Positions 62,920 through 64,000 of a DNA stretch of 64,000 bases are shown here, piece by piece. The stretch is from NCBI GenBank assembly GCA_016432725.1, contig JACJDG010000003.1, positions 1,798,001-1,862,000 of the forward strand, read 5' to 3'. Both the position numbers and the translations under genes were made by a program. Every line of letters begins with the position of its first letter. Positions within the stretch are counted from its first letter, which is position 1. The notes under the pieces were generated by a model that saw only the letters and a program-made list of their open reading frames with translations, had not been told where the DNA came from and did no database searches. Source of the DNA: Streptomyces sp. DHE7-1. Its GTDB lineage: Bacteria; Actinomycetota; Actinomycetes; Streptomycetales; Streptomycetaceae.

Positions 62920-62996
62920 GCTTTCGGCTCTTCTCCCACTCGTACGGCGGCGGAGGCGGTCTCCGCGCGCGTACGTGAACGTTCAAGCAGCGGGGT

Positions 62997-63467
62997 TCAT
63001 TCCCCGGGGACCGTGAACAACAGGTTGAGGTGGAGGTGGCCGTCGTCCGGGTGCTCCGGGTCCGGGACCCAGCCCTGACGGGCGTAGAAGGCCTGGGCGC
63101 GGAGGTTGTGGACGTGCACCTCGAGTGCGGCCGTCCGGGTGCCGTCGGCCTGCCACTGCTCCACGCAGGCGGCGTGCAGGGCGGTGCCGATGCCCCCGCG
63201 CCAGTGACCGGGGTCGACGTGGAACTGGAACAGCTTGACCGCACGGGCGGACGAGCCCTCCGGGGCGCGGAAGGAGGCCAGCCCCACCAGGCGGCCGTCG
63301 CGCACCGCGCACAGCACGTGGCCGTCGGGCCGTTCGATGGCCTGCCGCCACCGTTCGGTCCAGTCGGTCTCCGGGTCCGGGAGGCCGTCCGGGTAGTACG
63401 TGGACCGGGCCCGCACCATCACCTCGGCGGCGGCCTCGGCCTCCGCGGGCAGGGCGGTCCTGATCAT
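62997..63467 (-). CDS. GNAT family N-acetyltransferase
   Basis: A 156-residue single-domain GNAT enzyme. The acetyl-CoA pyrophosphate loop is visible as VDPGHWRGGIGTALHAACVE (about residues 89-108), preceded by beta-strand KLFQFH. The C-terminal NLRAQAFYARQGWVPDPEHP is typical. Its substrate is unknown. The ATG at 63467 begins MIRTALPAEAEAAAEV. It lies between the DsbA-like and DUF1349 genes on the minus strand with a short gap to each. Confidence 0.9.
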   Translation of the reverse strand: MIRTALPAEAEAAAEVMVRARSTYYPDGLPDPETDWTERWRQAIERPDGHVLCAVRDGRLVGLASFRAPEGSSARAVKLFQFHVDPGHWRGGIGTALHAACVEQWQADGTRTAALEVHVHNLRAQAFYARQGWVPDPEHPDDGHLHLNLLFTVPGE

Positions 63468-63513
63468 CAGGGACCGGGGGTCCGGTGCGCATCGATCATG
63501 CGGGGGAGACGTG

Positions 63514-63548
63514 CCGGGGCGCGGTTCCGGTTCCCGGGCGCGCCCCGG
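63514..63548 (-). terminator. Hairpin terminator after the DUF1349 gene
   Basis: A 10 bp stem (CCGGGGCGCG at 63514-63523 with 63539-63548), just downstream of the minus-strand stop at 63558. Confidence 0.6.
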
Positions 63549-63557
63549 CCGCCGGGC

Positions 63558-64000
63558 TCAGCCGCCGTCGCGCAGGTCGTCGGGCCAGCCGGCCCGGAAC
63601 TCGAGGTGGTCGTAGGTCACCACGCAGCCCTCCCCAGCGGCGACTGGGTCATGAAGCCGACCAGGGCCGCGCCGGACTCCTTCTCCTCGCCCAGGGTGAA
63701 GAGCCGGACGAAGGTCCAGTGCCGGCCGTCCCGGGAGGCGTGGAAGGCGAAGGCGCGGCCGGTCCGGCTGATCCGCAGCCACACCGAGCTTCCCTCGACG
63801 GTGAAGGAGTTGGCGTCGTCGGAGTGCCCCCGGGTGACCACCGTGCAGACGGTGGGCACGTCCGGGGAGTACTCCAGGCAGAGCTTGGCCCAGGCGCGGT
63901 CGCCGACGTGGACGTACAGGACCCCGGCGTCGAAGGAGGCGCCGAACCCCACGGTGACCCTGGCTATGAGCTGGAAGTCCCCCTCGGGCGCCCCGAGCAG
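63558..64000 (-). CDS. DUF1349 domain protein (5' partial, one frameshift)
   Basis: A concanavalin-like fold protein of the DUF1349 family (YesU-like, carbohydrate-related) of unknown function. The frame is open to the window edge, so the N-terminus is missing. Visible core: GFGASFDAGVLYVHVGDRAW, VCTVVTRGHSDDANSFTVEG and VWLRISRTGRAFAFHASRDG. The frame breaks at the CCCC of 63632-63635; one base changes the ending to SPLGEGCVVTYDHLEFRAGW and the stop at 63558. It precedes the GNAT gene on the same strand. Confidence 0.82.
   Translation of the reverse strand, partial: ARGARGGLPAHSQGHRGVRRLLRRRGPVRPRRRPRLGQALPGVLPGRAHRLHGGHPGALRRRQLLHRRGKLGVAADQPDRPRLRLPRLPGRPALDLRPALHPGRGEGVRRGPGRLHDPVAAGEGCVVTYDHLEFRAGWPDDLRDGG

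Noticed and set aside
1..64000. CRISPR arrays, tRNA/rRNA genes, insertion sequences, attachment sites, replication origin
   Set aside because: I looked for regular repeats, tRNA-like cloverleafs, transposase motifs and DnaA-box clusters and saw none I could support.

Overview
This 64 kb window is chromosomal DNA of a high-GC actinomycete, almost certainly a Streptomyces. The evidence is the extreme third-position GC, GTG/TTG starts, overlapping stop/start codons, and a gene set (DUF3099 protein, ActP/DUF485, Gbn nucleoid protein, CbiG-CobJ cobalamin cluster, LAETG-anchored protein, ectABCD) that I recognise from streptomycete core chromosomes. I see no rRNA, tRNA, CRISPR array, insertion sequence or prophage.

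Layout. 1-5.3 kb: the TldD/TldE protease pair, tyrosyl-tRNA synthetase, a small stress membrane protein, a DUF3099 membrane protein and a tiny Cys/His-rich protein. 5.3-8.4 kb (minus): moaA and an acetate permease operon (actP with a DUF485 partner). 8.7-19.7 kb: a secreted subtilisin, a CaiB-type CoA-transferase, a CopD-like membrane protein, a zinc dehydrogenase, a VIT1-type ion transporter, a DEDDh exonuclease with a C-terminal BRCT-like domain, a Cys-rich small protein, a SURF1-like protein, a GH15 enzyme and an SDR. 19.8-22.9 kb: an Asp23/AmaP envelope-stress module. 23-31.3 kb: enoyl-CoA hydratase, gbn, an ABC-F ATPase, a VOC protein, a conserved hypothetical, an alpha/beta hydrolase, a class II aldolase and a GH25 lysozyme. 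31.3-32.9 kb: a phosphate transporter behind a PHO-box-like repeat. 33.1-51.4 kb: a cobalamin riboswitch followed by a large cobalamin biosynthesis cluster, interrupted by one antisense ZIP metal transporter. 51.5-56.2 kb (minus): an LAETG surface protein, an amidohydrolase and a polar amino-acid ABC transporter. 56.4-61 kb: a class V aminotransferase and ectABCD for ectoine and 5-hydroxyectoine. 61-64 kb (minus): a second class V aminotransferase, a DsbA-family protein, a GNAT enzyme and a DUF1349 protein that runs off the window.

The cobalamin genes form two tightly coupled blocks (cobD-cobQ-cobN-chlI/D-cobO-cobB-cobI and cobM-cobL-cbiG/cobJ-cobH-cbiX-cobC), nearly all joined by 1-11 nt overlaps. 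They mix a CobN-type late chelatase with CbiX and CbiG, which belong to early cobalt insertion.

A window-wide peculiarity governs how the annotation must be read. Sixteen genes are each interrupted by one or more frameshifts, at least 24 in all. Every one is repaired by adding a single base, almost always to a run of G or C. After repair every affected gene has a length divisible by three and reads through as an ordinary family member. I read these as missing bases in the sequence (homopolymer under-calling), not as pseudogenes, and give the repaired gene span with the position of each break.

The two most interesting non-coding signals are a dense cluster of GATC sites upstream of gbn, whose product is known to bind GATC, and an AT-rich island with interleaved TTTGAC palindromes upstream of ectA.
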